NCBI GenBank assembly: GCA_018242445.1
Contig: JAFEBW010000016.1
Coordinates: 41,299-105,298, forward strand
Source: Pseudomonadota bacterium
GTDB lineage: Bacteria; Pseudomonadota; Gammaproteobacteria; Xanthomonadales; Xanthomonadaceae
Direction of reading: 5' to 3'
Length of the DNA: 64,000 bases
Below are positions 8,783 to 17,583 of this stretch, piece after piece. Positions within the stretch are counted from its first letter, which is position 1; each line of letters begins with the position of its first letter. Position numbers and translations under genes: made by a program. The notes below the pieces were generated by a model. That model ran no database searches, was not told the origin of the DNA, and saw only the letters and a list, made by a program, of their open reading frames with translations.

Positions 8783-9448
8783 ATGCAACGAGCCTTGCAA
8801 CAAGTGCTGGAACGCAACCGCGAGTGGGCCGATGGCGTGCGCGCCGAGGATCCGCAATTCTTCGAGCGCCTCGCGCAACAGCAAGCGCCCAAGTACCTGT
8901 GGATCGGCTGCTCGGATTCGCGCGTGCCGGCCAACCAGATCATGGGCGTGATGCCAGGCGAGGTGTTCGTCCATCGAAACATCGCCAACGTGGTGGTGCA
9001 TGCCGACCTGAACTGCCTGAGCGTGATCCAGTTCGCCATCGACCAACTCAAGGTCGAACACATCCTCGTGGTCGGCCACTACGGCTGCGGTGGCGTGCAC
9101 GCCGCCATCACCGGCACGCGCATCGGTCTGGCCGACAACTGGCTGCGGCATGTGGATGACGTCGCCAGGAAGCACGCCGGCCTGCTCGACGCACTGCCCG
9201 ACGAAGAAACTCGCCATGCTGCCCTGTGCGAGCTCAACGTGATCGAACAGGCTGCCAACGTGTGCGACAGTACCGTGGTCGGCGACGCCTGGGCGCGCGG
9301 GCAGAAACTGGCCGTGCACGGGCTCGTGTACGACCTGCACGATGGCCGCCTGCGCGACCTGGACATGCTGGTGGGCGCGCACGCAGGCTTGCGCGACGTG
9401 CATGCGGCGGCGATCGAAGGCGTGCGCCGGCGCGGCGGCCAGCACTGA
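8783..9448 (+). CDS. can: beta-class carbonic anhydrase
   Basis: A 221-residue beta-carbonic anhydrase. The zinc ligands are all visible: Cys43 in GCSDSR, His99 and Cys102 in GHYGCGG, with the Asp45/Arg47 dyad intact. Length and HRNIANVV are those of the Can/CynT type. It interconverts CO2 and bicarbonate in the cytoplasm. It begins 6 bp after the aldehyde dehydrogenase stop and is inside an amino-aromatic degradation operon, an unusual place. It may deal with CO2 from decarboxylation steps of that pathway, which is inference. Confidence 0.93.
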   Translation: MQRALQQVLERNREWADGVRAEDPQFFERLAQQQAPKYLWIGCSDSRVPANQIMGVMPGEVFVHRNIANVVVHADLNCLSVIQFAIDQLKVEHILVVGHYGCGGVHAAITGTRIGLADNWLRHVDDVARKHAGLLDALPDEETRHAALCELNVIEQAANVCDSTVVGDAWARGQKLAVHGLVYDLHDGRLRDLDMLVGAHAGLRDVHAAAIEGVRRRGGQH

Positions 9449-9496
9449 GGCGGTGCTTTTCATGACGTTCGATCAAGCGATGCACGGAGGCTGGCG

Positions 9497-9970
9497 ATGA
9501 GCGGGTCGATCCATGCCGGCGGCGCACCGAAAGCGGTCGGAAGCTATCCGCACGCGCGCCGCGTCGGCGAGTTGCTGTTCCTGTCCGGCATCGGTCCGCG
9601 CGATGCCAGGGACGATTCCATCCCCGGCAACGCCTACTTCGCGGACGGACGCCTGCGCGACTACGACATCGTCGCCCAGTGCCACCGTGTCTTCGCCAAC
9701 GTGCGCGCGGTGCTGGAAGCCGCCGGCGCGCGCTGGGAAGACCTCGTGGACGTGACCGTCTTCCTCACCGACATGGCGCGCGACTTCAAGGCCTACAACG
9801 CGGTGTGGGCGCACTATTTCCCCGATCCCGCGAGCGCCCCGTGCCGCACCACCCTGGGCATCACCGCCCTGCCCACGCCGATCGCGATCGAGCTCAAGTG
9901 CGTGGCGGTCGTGATGGCATCAGGCAACCATTCCCGAAACCAGATCATGCATCAAGCATCGAATCGATGA
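9497..9970 (+). CDS. RidA/YjgF-family protein, probable 2-aminomuconate deaminase
   Basis: A 157-residue Rid-family protein with the family features [17 protein letters not shown] near the N-terminus, the conserved Arg in APCRTTLGI near residue 117, and IELKCVAV near the C-terminus. It is longer than housekeeping RidA (about 128) and carries a 17-residue insertion ([11 protein letters not shown]), as in the 2-aminomuconate deaminase group (AmnD/NbaF). Its position between a muconate-semialdehyde-type dehydrogenase and 3-hydroxyanthranilate dioxygenase supports that role. The last 17 residues are not family-like. Confidence 0.82.
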   Translation: MSGSIHAGGAPKAVGSYPHARRVGELLFLSGIGPRDARDDSIPGNAYFADGRLRDYDIVAQCHRVFANVRAVLEAAGARWEDLVDVTVFLTDMARDFKAYNAVWAHYFPDPASAPCRTTLGITALPTPIAIELKCVAVVMASGNHSRNQIMHQASNR

Positions 9971-9983
9971 TTTTCCAGACAGG

Positions 9984-10076
9984 CCCCTCCCCCGCTAGCG
10001 GGGGAGGGTCAGGGTGGGGGCATGCCGTTCGCAACCCCGCCTCACCCCAGCCCTCTCCCGCAAGCGGGAGAGGGGG
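9984..10076. repeat. bipartite GC-rich palindromic element
   Basis: Two GC hairpins face each other: CCCTCCCCCGC/GCGGGGGAGGG at the left, with the tail TCAGGGTGGGGGC, and CCTCACCCCAGCCCTCTCCCGC with its GCGGGAGAGGG partner at the right. The right half is nearly the inverse of the left. It separates ridA from the dioxygenase gene inside the presumed operon, so it may influence expression of the last gene. Confidence 0.7.
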
Positions 10077-10086
10077 AGAAGCCGCC

Positions 10087-10626
10087 ATGCTCACCCCCGC
10101 CTTCAATTTTCAACGATGGATCGACGAGCACCGCCACCTGCTCAAACCGCCGGTGGGCAACAAGTGCATCGTCGATGGCGATTTCATCGTGATGGTGGTC
10201 GGCGGCCCGAATGCGCGCACCGACTTCCACGTCGACGAAGGCCCGGAGTTCTTCCACCAGATCGAAGGCGAGATGATCCTGCGCGTGCAGGACGAGGGCC
10301 GCTTGCGCGACATCCCGATCAAGGCCGGCGAGATCTTCTACCTGCCCGCGCGGGTGCCGCACTCGCCGCAACGCAGCGCCGGCGGCGTGGGTCTGGTGAT
10401 CGAGCGCAAGCGCCTGCCGCACGAGCTCGATGGCCTGCAATGGTATTGCGAGCGCTGCAACCACAAGCTGTACGAGGAGTTCTTCACGCTGGGCAGCATC
10501 GAAGCCGACTTCCCGCCGGTGTTCGAGCGCTTCTATCGCGATACGGCGCGCCGCACGTGCGCGGTTTGCGGACACCGCAATCCCTGCCCGGCGCGCTACG
10601 AAAACCCACCTGCCGCGGCTGGTTGA
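10087..10626 (+). CDS. nbaC: 3-hydroxyanthranilate 3,4-dioxygenase
   Basis: A 179-residue cupin dioxygenase that opens the ring of 3-hydroxyanthranilate to 2-amino-3-carboxymuconate semialdehyde. The iron ligands are visible as His48 and Glu54 ([10 protein letters not shown]) and His92 (RVPHSPQR). The bacterial-type C-terminal rubredoxin-like metal site is complete: Cys121, Cys124, Cys158 and Cys161. Length matches bacterial HAO (about 174-180). In this organism it could serve tryptophan/nitrobenzoate-type catabolism or quinolinate formation for NAD. The decarboxylase (ACMSD) that usually accompanies it is not in the window. Confidence 0.94.
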   Translation: MLTPAFNFQRWIDEHRHLLKPPVGNKCIVDGDFIVMVVGGPNARTDFHVDEGPEFFHQIEGEMILRVQDEGRLRDIPIKAGEIFYLPARVPHSPQRSAGGVGLVIERKRLPHELDGLQWYCERCNHKLYEEFFTLGSIEADFPPVFERFYRDTARRTCAVCGHRNPCPARYENPPAAAG

Positions 10627-10665
10627 TTCGGCAAGACATCCTCCTCTCCCCCAACCCACAACCCG

Positions 10666-10688
10666 GCCTTCGCGCACAGCGCGAAGGC
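10666..10688. terminator. hairpin between convergent genes
   Basis: A 9-bp perfect stem (GCCTTCGCG / CGCGAAGGC) with a 5-base loop lies in the 161-bp gap between the dioxygenase and the DAHP synthase stops. No strong T-run is present; the terminator role is inferred from its place between convergent genes. Confidence 0.5.
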
Positions 10689-10787
10689 GCTCATCGTCGC
10701 GCGAACCAATGGTTCGCAAACGCTCCGCAAGGGGAGATGGTTTTCGACCCGGGGCAGAGGTGGAATAAACCTGCGCAGGACTCGATC

Positions 10788-12185
10788 TCAACGCCCCAAC
10801 CGGTGCCGCTTGCGCACGATCAACATCGCGATCTCCAGCGATTGCTCGTAATTCAGGCGCGGATCGACGGTGGAGTGGTAGGCGCGTTCGAGGTCGGCTT
10901 CGGTCAGCGCACGCGCGCCGCCGGTGCACTCGGTGACATTCTCGCCGGTCAACTCCAGATGCACGCCGCCCAGCCGCGAGCCGTGCGCGGCGTGGATGTC
11001 GAAAGCCTGCTCCAGCTCGCTGCGGATGGCCGCGAACGGGCGCGTCTTGTAGCCGTTGGACGTGCTCTGGGTGTTGCCGTGCATCGGGTCGGCGATCCAC
11101 AGCACGCGCCGGCCGGCGCGGCGCACCGCCTCGACCAGCGCCGGCAGCAACTCGGCGATGCGGGTGGCGCCGAAGCGGTGGATCAGGGTGATGCGGCCGG
11201 GCTCGTTGTGCGGGTCGAGCGCATCCAGCAGGCGCAGCAACTCGTCGGAGTGCATCGTTGCGCCGACCTTGACTCCAACCGGATTGCGCAATCCGCGCAG
11301 GTACTGCACATGCGCGCCGTCGATCGCGGTGGTGCGCATGCCGATCCACGGGAAATGCGTGGACAGGTTGAACCAGCCGCTCTGCCGCGGCACCTGGCGC
11401 GTCTGCGCTTCCTCGTAGGGCAGCAACAGGGCTTCGTGGGAGGTGTAGAACTCGGCGCGGTTGAGGTTGTGCAGCGGCTCGCCGGAGAGCGTCTCGGTGA
11501 AGCGCACCGCATCGGCCACCGCATCGACCATGCGCCGGTATTCGTCGGACAGCGGCGAATGGCCCACCCAGTCCAGCGACCAGTATTCGGGGTGATGCAG
11601 GTCGGCGAAACCGCCGTCGATCAGCGCGCGCACGAAGTTGATCGTCATCGCCGAACGCGCGTGCGCCTTCAGCAGGCGGCGCGGGTCGGGCGTGCGCGAG
11701 GCCAGGTCGAAGGCCGCGCCGTTGACGATGTCGCCGCGGTAACTCGGCAGGGTCGCGCCATCGCGGGTTTCCATGTCGGCCGAGCGCGGTTTGGCGTACT
11801 GGCCGGCGAAGCGTCCGACCCGGATCACCGGCTGGCGCAGGCCGTGCACCAGCACCAGGCTCATCTGCAGCAGCACCTTCAGTCGGTTGGAGATCACCGC
11901 CGAGGTGCAGTCGGCAAAACTCTCCGCGCAGTCGCCGCCCTGCAAAAGGAAGCTGCGGCCTTCCTGCGCCTGCGCCAGTTGCTGCTTGAGCGAGAGGATC
12001 TCCCACGAGGTGACCAGCGGCGGCAGCCGGCGCACTTCCTCCAGCGCATCCGCCAGCGCCTGCGGATCGGGATACGCGGGGATTTGCGTGGCCGGATGCG
12101 CACGCCACGACGATGGGCTCCAGTCGGGAGCCGGAGTCGAAACATCGTGGGCGATGGGCTGGGACACGGTGCGTAGCCGGTGCAT
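10788..12185 (-). CDS. class II 3-deoxy-D-arabino-heptulosonate 7-phosphate (DAHP) synthase
   Basis: A 465-residue class II (plant/mycobacterial type) DAHP synthase, which condenses phosphoenolpyruvate and erythrose 4-phosphate in the first step of the shikimate pathway. Diagnostic segments are LLQGGDCAESF, RVGRFAGQYAKPRS, the YSLDWVGHSPLS-type block, THFPWIGMRT and IADPMHGNT. The start is taken as the ATG at 12185 (MHRLRTVS). An open frame continues 47 codons upstream, with an ATG at 12219 also possible. The tail ends shortly after the barrel with no added ACT or chorismate mutase domain. Confidence 0.92.
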   Translation of the reverse strand: MHRLRTVSQPIAHDVSTPAPDWSPSSWRAHPATQIPAYPDPQALADALEEVRRLPPLVTSWEILSLKQQLAQAQEGRSFLLQGGDCAESFADCTSAVISNRLKVLLQMSLVLVHGLRQPVIRVGRFAGQYAKPRSADMETRDGATLPSYRGDIVNGAAFDLASRTPDPRRLLKAHARSAMTINFVRALIDGGFADLHHPEYWSLDWVGHSPLSDEYRRMVDAVADAVRFTETLSGEPLHNLNRAEFYTSHEALLLPYEEAQTRQVPRQSGWFNLSTHFPWIGMRTTAIDGAHVQYLRGLRNPVGVKVGATMHSDELLRLLDALDPHNEPGRITLIHRFGATRIAELLPALVEAVRRAGRRVLWIADPMHGNTQSTSNGYKTRPFAAIRSELEQAFDIHAAHGSRLGGVHLELTGENVTECTGGARALTEADLERAYHSTVDPRLNYEQSLEIAMLIVRKRHRLGR

Positions 12186-12300
12186 GGGATTCACGTCGAT
12201 GATGCGGTGCAGCACCATCATGCCACAGCATGATCTCTCCGCAAGCGCAAGCCGTCGGTGGTCAAGAATGGATCGGTTATCAGCCCATACCCAGCGGGCA

Positions 12301-12822
12301 TCAGGCGCGGCGACGGAACCCGGCAACAGCCGCCCACAAGGCCAGCGCGATGAAGCAGATCAGCACCCAGCCTGGCATCGACAGGCCGAACAGCGTCCAG
12401 GTGATCTTCGCGCATTCGCCCGAGCCGGCGAACACCTTCATGATGACCTTGCCGTAAGTCGTCGCACCCATGTGCGCCATCTGCAGCATGTCCTTCAGCG
12501 GCGCGCCGCAGGAGGGCACCTGATCGGGCGGCAGCGACTGGATCCACAGGTGCTTGCCCGACACCAACATGCCCACCGCCGCCGCCAGTACCGCGAGCAC
12601 ACCCCAGATCGCCCGAGCCCAGCGCGCCTTCGGCCCGGCCAGCCCGCCCAGCAAAAACACCAGACCCAACGCAATCATCGCCACGCGCTGGAAGATGCAC
12701 AGGTTGCACGGCTCCAGCCCCAGTCCGTATTGCGCGTACAGGGCATAGCCCATCAACCCTGCGCAGGCGACGAAGCCGAGGAGAAAGAGCAGGCGAAAGG
12801 ACAGGAACCGCGAATCGTTCAT
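12301..12822 (-). CDS. dsbB: disulfide bond formation protein B
   Basis: A 173-residue inner-membrane protein with four hydrophobic helices. The first redox pair is in PCNLC (Cys39, Cys42) and the second pair is Cys105 (VPSCG) and Cys137 (GSGECA), the exact DsbB arrangement. It reoxidises DsbA and passes electrons to quinone. The conserved Arg in FQRVAM follows the first pair. The ATG at 12822 places the first helix immediately after the start. It lies downstream of two c-di-GMP genes but is separated by 112 bp. Confidence 0.94.
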   Translation of the reverse strand: MNDSRFLSFRLLFLLGFVACAGLMGYALYAQYGLGLEPCNLCIFQRVAMIALGLVFLLGGLAGPKARWARAIWGVLAVLAAAVGMLVSGKHLWIQSLPPDQVPSCGAPLKDMLQMAHMGATTYGKVIMKVFAGSGECAKITWTLFGLSMPGWVLICFIALALWAAVAGFRRRA

Positions 12823-12934
12823 GGGTGCGACCCGAGCAGGATGTTGGATTCCGACAGTATCGCAGGCGGTTGGTTCATCCGTCGCGAGTCTGGATCGTCG
12901 GCGACCGTCACCCGCGATTCGCAGCGCCTCAACA

Positions 12935-14242
12935 TCACGCCGCCGTTGGCTTCGTCTCGACTCGGCCAAACGCCTGCAACCATTGCTCGCAGGCATCGGC
13001 CGGCATGGGTTTGGCGAAAAAATACCCCTGCACCACGTCGCAGCCGCTGCTGGCGAGCTTCTCGCAGGTCGCCTCGTCCTCCACGCCTTCGGCCACCACG
13101 TCCAGATCGAAGCGATGGGCGAGATCGATGATCAGCATCGCGATATCGGCGCTGGCGGTGTCGGTGAGCAGGCGCGAGACGAAGGTCTTGTCGATCTTCA
13201 GCTCGCTGGCAGGCACCTTGTGGAAATACGCCAGACACGAATAACCGGTGCCGAAGTCGTCGATCGACACCCGCACGCCCATCTCGCGGATGCGGTGCAA
13301 CTGCTGCAAGGCGCGGTCGCCGACCATCAAGGAGCGCTCGGTGATCTCGATCATCGGCCGGATCGCATCGCTGCCGAACAATTGCAGCGCGTTGCGCAGC
13401 ATGTCGGGCAGGTCGGAATGGGCGACCAGCTCGCTGGGCACGTTCACCGACACCGACAGCGCGCCCCAATCATGCCGCCATTGCGAGGTCTGCCGCAGCA
13501 CGGTGTTCATCGCCCACAAGGTCATCTTGCGGATGTGTCCGGTGCGCTCGGCCAGCGGAATGAACACATCCGGCGGCACCATGCCGCGGTTGCGATTGTT
13601 CCAGCGCATCAGCGCTTCCACGCCGACGACGCGTCGATCGCCGAGCGCGACCTGCGGCTGGTAGAACATGCTCAGCTCGCCGCGATCGATGGCATTGGCC
13701 AGTTCCAGTTCCAGATCCCATTGGTACGACAAGGAGCCGATATCGGAGCCATCGGGGGCGAAGCCGTAGCGCCGATCCTCGTGCCGCGCCAGCGCCAGGG
13801 CGAACTCCGCGCGCGCGAGCAGATCCTGCGCGCCGGACGCATGATGCGGGTACAGGGCCACGCCGATCGTCGCTTGCAGGCGCAGGCGCGCATCGTCGTG
13901 TTCGAACGGCACCTCCAGCAGGCGCAGCAGCTTTTGTGCGGCCAACTCGGCGTGCCCGCGATTCATCAGGCCCGGCAGGATCATCGCGAAGCGGTTGTCG
14001 CCGACCCGAGCGACGATGTCGCGCGCGCGCCCCACCGCCGCCAGTTGCCGGGCGAGATGCCGCAACACGCGGTCGCCGCAGGCAAAACCGTAGGTGACAT
14101 TGATCTGGGTGAAGCGGTCGATGTCCGCCAGCAGCAGGCCGACCGTGCCGCCCTGCCCTTCGGCTTCGTGGATTCGCTCGTCGAGGAGCCGGAGAAAAAT
14201 GCGCCTGCCGGGCAGGTCGGTGAGCTCGTCGCGGTCGTCCAT
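12935..14242 (-). CDS. GGDEF-EAL protein with degenerate GGDEF and intact EAL domain
   Basis: A 435-residue cytoplasmic protein with no sensor domain; the GGDEF fold begins at residue 5 (DELTDLPGRR). The cyclase signature is broken: R79-V-G81-D-N-R-F85 replaces RxGGDEF. The EAL domain (about 178-425) keeps EALMRW (E208), EITE, DDFGTGYS, KIDK and EGVE, so phosphodiesterase activity on c-di-GMP is likely. The GGDEF part may sense GTP; that is known of some hybrids and is inferred here. It starts 8 bp after the HD-GYP gene and is cotranscribed with it. Confidence 0.9.
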   Translation of the reverse strand: MDDRDELTDLPGRRIFLRLLDERIHEAEGQGGTVGLLLADIDRFTQINVTYGFACGDRVLRHLARQLAAVGRARDIVARVGDNRFAMILPGLMNRGHAELAAQKLLRLLEVPFEHDDARLRLQATIGVALYPHHASGAQDLLARAEFALALARHEDRRYGFAPDGSDIGSLSYQWDLELELANAIDRGELSMFYQPQVALGDRRVVGVEALMRWNNRNRGMVPPDVFIPLAERTGHIRKMTLWAMNTVLRQTSQWRHDWGALSVSVNVPSELVAHSDLPDMLRNALQLFGSDAIRPMIEITERSLMVGDRALQQLHRIREMGVRVSIDDFGTGYSCLAYFHKVPASELKIDKTFVSRLLTDTASADIAMLIIDLAHRFDLDVVAEGVEDEATCEKLASSGCDVVQGYFFAKPMPADACEQWLQAFGRVETKPTAA

Positions 14243-14250
14243 GCGCGGCG

Positions 14251-15501
14251 TCAGTCCAGGAACAGTTCGGATGGGTCGATGCCGTGCGCGCCTTCCGGCA
14301 GTCCGCGGCGGATCGTCAGCAAGCGGCCGTGCTCGTCGTTTTCCACCGTGCTCAGGTCGAGCGCGACGAAATCCGGCAGGCGTTTCTTGTCGGCATCCAG
14401 CAGCAGCATCACGCTCGGCCGCAGGCGTTTCAGGTCGTGCACGGCGGTGACCACGCCGACCCGGCCATCGGACAGTTCCACCAGCGAGCCGGTCGGATAC
14501 ACCCCGCAGGTCTGGATGAACTGCTCGACGAGATCGGCCTGGAACAGCGTGTCGCGGGCGTTGTACAGCTCCATCACCACCTGATGCGGCGAGCGGCCGT
14601 GGGCATGCGGGCGGTTGGTGGTCATCGCGTCGTAGCTGTCGATCAAGCCGATCAGACGCCCGAAGATGGGAATGTTGGCGCCGCGCATGCCGCGCGGATA
14701 GCCCGAGCCGTCATGGCGTTCGTGGTGGGTCGCGACCGCCTCGACGGTGCGCTTGGAAACTCCCGGGGTGCGTTCGAGGATCTCCACGCCAGCCTGCACA
14801 TGGCCACGCATCGCGTCGTGATCGGATGCATCGAAAGCACACGTTTTTTCCAGCAGTTCGTTCGGCAGGGTGGTCTTGCCCACGTCGAACAACAGCCCGG
14901 CGAAGGTGAGGTCGTCGATCTCCTCGCGGTTCATGCCCAGATGCCGGCCGAAGCTGGCGGCCCAGATCGAACTGCCCAGCGCGTGCTGGTAGGCGTAGCC
15001 GCTCTTCTTGCGGATCGCCTTGAGCCAGACGAAAGCCGACGGATTGCGGGTCACCGAGTCGATCATCGCGCCCACGCCTTCGCGCAGCCGGCTCATGTCC
15101 AGCTCGCGGCCGTCGCGCAGGTCGCTCATCATCTGCTCGATGCCGTGTTCGAGGTGCTGGTGCGCCTGCTCGGCCTCCGGCAGTTCGGCTTCCACCGTGG
15201 CGGTGGTCTGCCAACTCGTGGTGTTGAGCCGGGCGAACTCGGACACGAAGACCTGCCGCTCGGCGGCGCGCGCGGCCGCCTCGTTCTGCACATAGCGCGC
15301 ATCCGGGGTCAGGCCGCGATTGATGTCCACGTAAACGTACCGGCACAGCGCGCGCAAACGGGCAAGCTGTTCGGCGTTTTCGACGAACAGGCCTTCGAAC
15401 ACGAAAGGCGTCTCGATCCACGGCCGATCCAGTCGCGTGACGTACATCCGCAACTGCAGGCCGTTGATGGCGATCTTCACTTCGTTGGGCTTGGCGTCCA
15501 T
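14251..15501 (-). CDS. HD-GYP domain protein with N-terminal DUF3391 and an altered HD motif
   Basis: A 416-residue protein. Residues 1-130 form a DUF3391-like N-terminal region; residues 165-340 form the HD-GYP domain. First-shell His173, the paired HHERHDGSGYP (259-269) and the GYP triplet are present, but the signature HD reads F205-D206 (LLFDVGK), so the metal-ligand histidine is missing. No receiver domain is present, so this is not RpfG. Family members hydrolyse c-di-GMP; this one may be inactive or use fewer metals. The ATG at 15501 begins the homologous part. Confidence 0.9.
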   Translation of the reverse strand: MDAKPNEVKIAINGLQLRMYVTRLDRPWIETPFVFEGLFVENAEQLARLRALCRYVYVDINRGLTPDARYVQNEAAARAAERQVFVSEFARLNTTSWQTTATVEAELPEAEQAHQHLEHGIEQMMSDLRDGRELDMSRLREGVGAMIDSVTRNPSAFVWLKAIRKKSGYAYQHALGSSIWAASFGRHLGMNREEIDDLTFAGLLFDVGKTTLPNELLEKTCAFDASDHDAMRGHVQAGVEILERTPGVSKRTVEAVATHHERHDGSGYPRGMRGANIPIFGRLIGLIDSYDAMTTNRPHAHGRSPHQVVMELYNARDTLFQADLVEQFIQTCGVYPTGSLVELSDGRVGVVTAVHDLKRLRPSVMLLLDADKKRLPDFVALDLSTVENDEHGRLLTIRRGLPEGAHGIDPSELFLD

Positions 15502-15668
15502 GTCGTCTGGGCGGGATCGGCCGCGTGGTGGAAGCCTAACCCAAACCGGGGTCCGGCGGTTCAATCCCCACCCGCGCGAGCCCACGAGAGGGCATGGAAC
15601 GTCACGACGGCACCCGGCAGCATCTACTGGCCGCTGCAATCGCCTATCCTGATACGCCTTCCGCAACC

Positions 15669-16373
15669 ATGGACAGCCCACGCATGCCCTTGCCGCGCAC
15701 CCGCCCGATCGCCATCGCCGCGCTCGCGCTGACCGGCCTGCTCGCGGGCACGTCGAGCCGGGGCGACGGCAAGGCGAACCTCCAGCAGGCGCTGGCGCAG
15801 TTCGACCACGGCGACTACGCCCATGCGCTCGCCACCCTCAAGCCGCTTGCCGCGCACGGCGACGTTTCCGCGCAATACGCGATGGGCCTGATCGATTACA
15901 CGCCGCTCGGAGTCCAACGCAACCTGCCCGACGCCCTGCACTGGTTCCGCCTCGCCGCCGCGCAAGGGCTGCCGCAAGCGCAGTATTGCCTCGGCGTGAT
16001 GCATGCCCGCGGCGAAGGCGTCCGCGCCAATCCGGGCGCCGCGGTGCAATGGTTCAAGGCGGCCGCCAGTCGCGGCTACGCGCCTGCGTACTACAATCTC
16101 GGCGTGCACTACGCGCAAGGCGATGGCGTCTACCCCGACCTGAATGCCGCCTTGTCCTACATGATGGTAGCCGCCGATTTGGGTCAGGCCGAAGCGGCGG
16201 AAAAACGCGATGAACTGGCGCAGTACGTCGGTGCCACCCGCACCGCCGCATCGCGCCGGGCCGCCGACACGATGAAGGCCGCGATCGTGCATGTCGCGGA
16301 GCCGCCCCTGCCGGGGACTAGTGCGCCGCCAACCGCTTCGCCCGCAAGCTCCAACATCCGGATTCGGAACTGA
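15669..16373 (+). CDS. secreted Sel1-like repeat protein
   Basis: A 234-residue protein with an N-terminal signal (RPIAIAALALTGLLAGTSS) and at least three Sel1-like helical repeats between about residues 35 and 190 (for example AQYAMGLIDYTPLGVQRN, QAQYCLGVMHARGEGVRAN, PAYYNLGVHYAQGDGV). Such repeats mediate protein-protein contacts in the periplasm. The C-terminus is a Pro/Ala/Ser tail. The ATG at 15669 is used; one five codons later (15684) would also keep the signal. It is followed after 10 bp by the GcvT-family gene. Confidence 0.82.
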   Translation: MDSPRMPLPRTRPIAIAALALTGLLAGTSSRGDGKANLQQALAQFDHGDYAHALATLKPLAAHGDVSAQYAMGLIDYTPLGVQRNLPDALHWFRLAAAQGLPQAQYCLGVMHARGEGVRANPGAAVQWFKAAASRGYAPAYYNLGVHYAQGDGVYPDLNAALSYMMVAADLGQAEAAEKRDELAQYVGATRTAASRRAADTMKAAIVHVAEPPLPGTSAPPTASPASSNIRIRN

Positions 16374-16383
16374 GTCTTTCCGC

Positions 16384-17583
16384 ATGACGCTCCAGCTCAA
16401 ACGAACGCCCTTCCACGAACGTACCGCCGCGCTGTGCCTGCCGCAGAACTGGCGGCGCTGGGCCGGCTGCATCGTGGTCGGTTCCTACGATTTGACGCTC
16501 GATCGCGAATACTGGGCGATCCGCGACGCCGCCGCGCTGATCGACGTCTCGCCGCTGATGAAATACCTCATCGACGGCCCCGACGCCGCCTTGCTGCTGC
16601 ACCGGGTGACCACCCGCGACGTGCTCGGGATGAAGGTCGGCCAGGTGTTCTACACCGGCTGGTGCGACGAGGAAGGCAAACTGCTCGACGATGGCACGGT
16701 CACGCGATTGGGTGAATCCAGTTTCCGCATGACCAGCGCCGAGCCCTCGCTGCGCTGGCTGGCGATGAACGCCGTCGGCATGGACGTGTCCATCCGCGAA
16801 GTCACCGACCAGATGGGCGCGCTGAGCCTGCAGGGGCCGAAGGCGCGCAGCATCCTCAATGCCTGCTGCAAGAAGCCGCTGGACAAGCTCAAGTATTTCC
16901 GCGCGATGGGCAACACGCTCGCCGGCGTGAGCGTGTCGATCTCGCGCACCGGCTACACCGGCGACTTGGGCTACGAGATCTGGATGGAAGCCGACAAGGG
17001 CTTGCAGGTGTGGGATGCGCTGATGGCCGCCGGCCACGACTACTCCATCACGCCCTGCGGCATCCTGCCGATGGATATGGCGCGCGTGGAAGCCGGCCTG
17101 TTCATGGTGGACGTGGACTACACGCCCGCCAACCACGCATGGATCGAGTCGCAGAAATCCACGCCGCTGGAAATGGGCCTGGGCTGGGCGGTGGCGCTGG
17201 ACAAGGAAGGCTATTTCGTCGGCCGTCGCGCACTTGAAAAAGAGAAAAGAGACGGCTCGGCGTGGCAACTGGTGGGGCTGGACATCCAGTGGGAAGGGCT
17301 GGAAAAACTCTACGCGCAGGTCGGTCTGCCGCCGCAGATCCCCGGCATGGCCGTGCGCGGCAGTCTGCCGGTGCTGCGCCACGGACGGCAGGTCGGCTAC
17401 GCCTCGACGAGCTCATGGTCGCCGGTGCTGAAGAAATACATCGCACTGGCGCACGTGCAGCGCCCGCATTTTGCCATCGGCACGGACTTGATGATCGAGG
17501 TGACGGTCGAGCACCAGCGCCGGCACGCGCCCTGCCAGGTGGTGAAGCTGCCGTTCTACGAGCCGGAATGGAAGAAGGCATGA
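16384..17583 (+). CDS. aminomethyltransferase (GcvT/DmdA-fold) family protein
   Basis: A 399-residue GcvT-fold folate-binding protein. Seen are YWAIRDAAALIDVS (near 41-54), the central SLQGPKARSIL, RTGYTGDLGYEIW (near 181-193), MARVEAGL and a C-terminal barrel with KKYIALAHV. The glycine cleavage proteins H and P are not nearby, so it is probably a stand-alone tetrahydrofolate-dependent methyltransferase or O-demethylase rather than gcvT. The GYTGD segment matches the substrate/THF loop of the family. The substrate is unknown. Confidence 0.82.
   Translation: MTLQLKRTPFHERTAALCLPQNWRRWAGCIVVGSYDLTLDREYWAIRDAAALIDVSPLMKYLIDGPDAALLLHRVTTRDVLGMKVGQVFYTGWCDEEGKLLDDGTVTRLGESSFRMTSAEPSLRWLAMNAVGMDVSIREVTDQMGALSLQGPKARSILNACCKKPLDKLKYFRAMGNTLAGVSVSISRTGYTGDLGYEIWMEADKGLQVWDALMAAGHDYSITPCGILPMDMARVEAGLFMVDVDYTPANHAWIESQKSTPLEMGLGWAVALDKEGYFVGRRALEKEKRDGSAWQLVGLDIQWEGLEKLYAQVGLPPQIPGMAVRGSLPVLRHGRQVGYASTSSWSPVLKKYIALAHVQRPHFAIGTDLMIEVTVEHQRRHAPCQVVKLPFYEPEWKKA

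Noticed and set aside
14251..15501. RpfG assignment for the HD-GYP protein because of the nearby rpf-type block
   Set aside because: It has a DUF3391 N-terminus and no receiver domain, an altered HD motif and no RpfC or RpfF neighbours.
15563..15575. GGTTCAATCCCC resembling a tRNA T-loop before the HD-GYP gene
   Set aside because: No T-stem pairing and no acceptor or anticodon arm can be formed around it on either strand.
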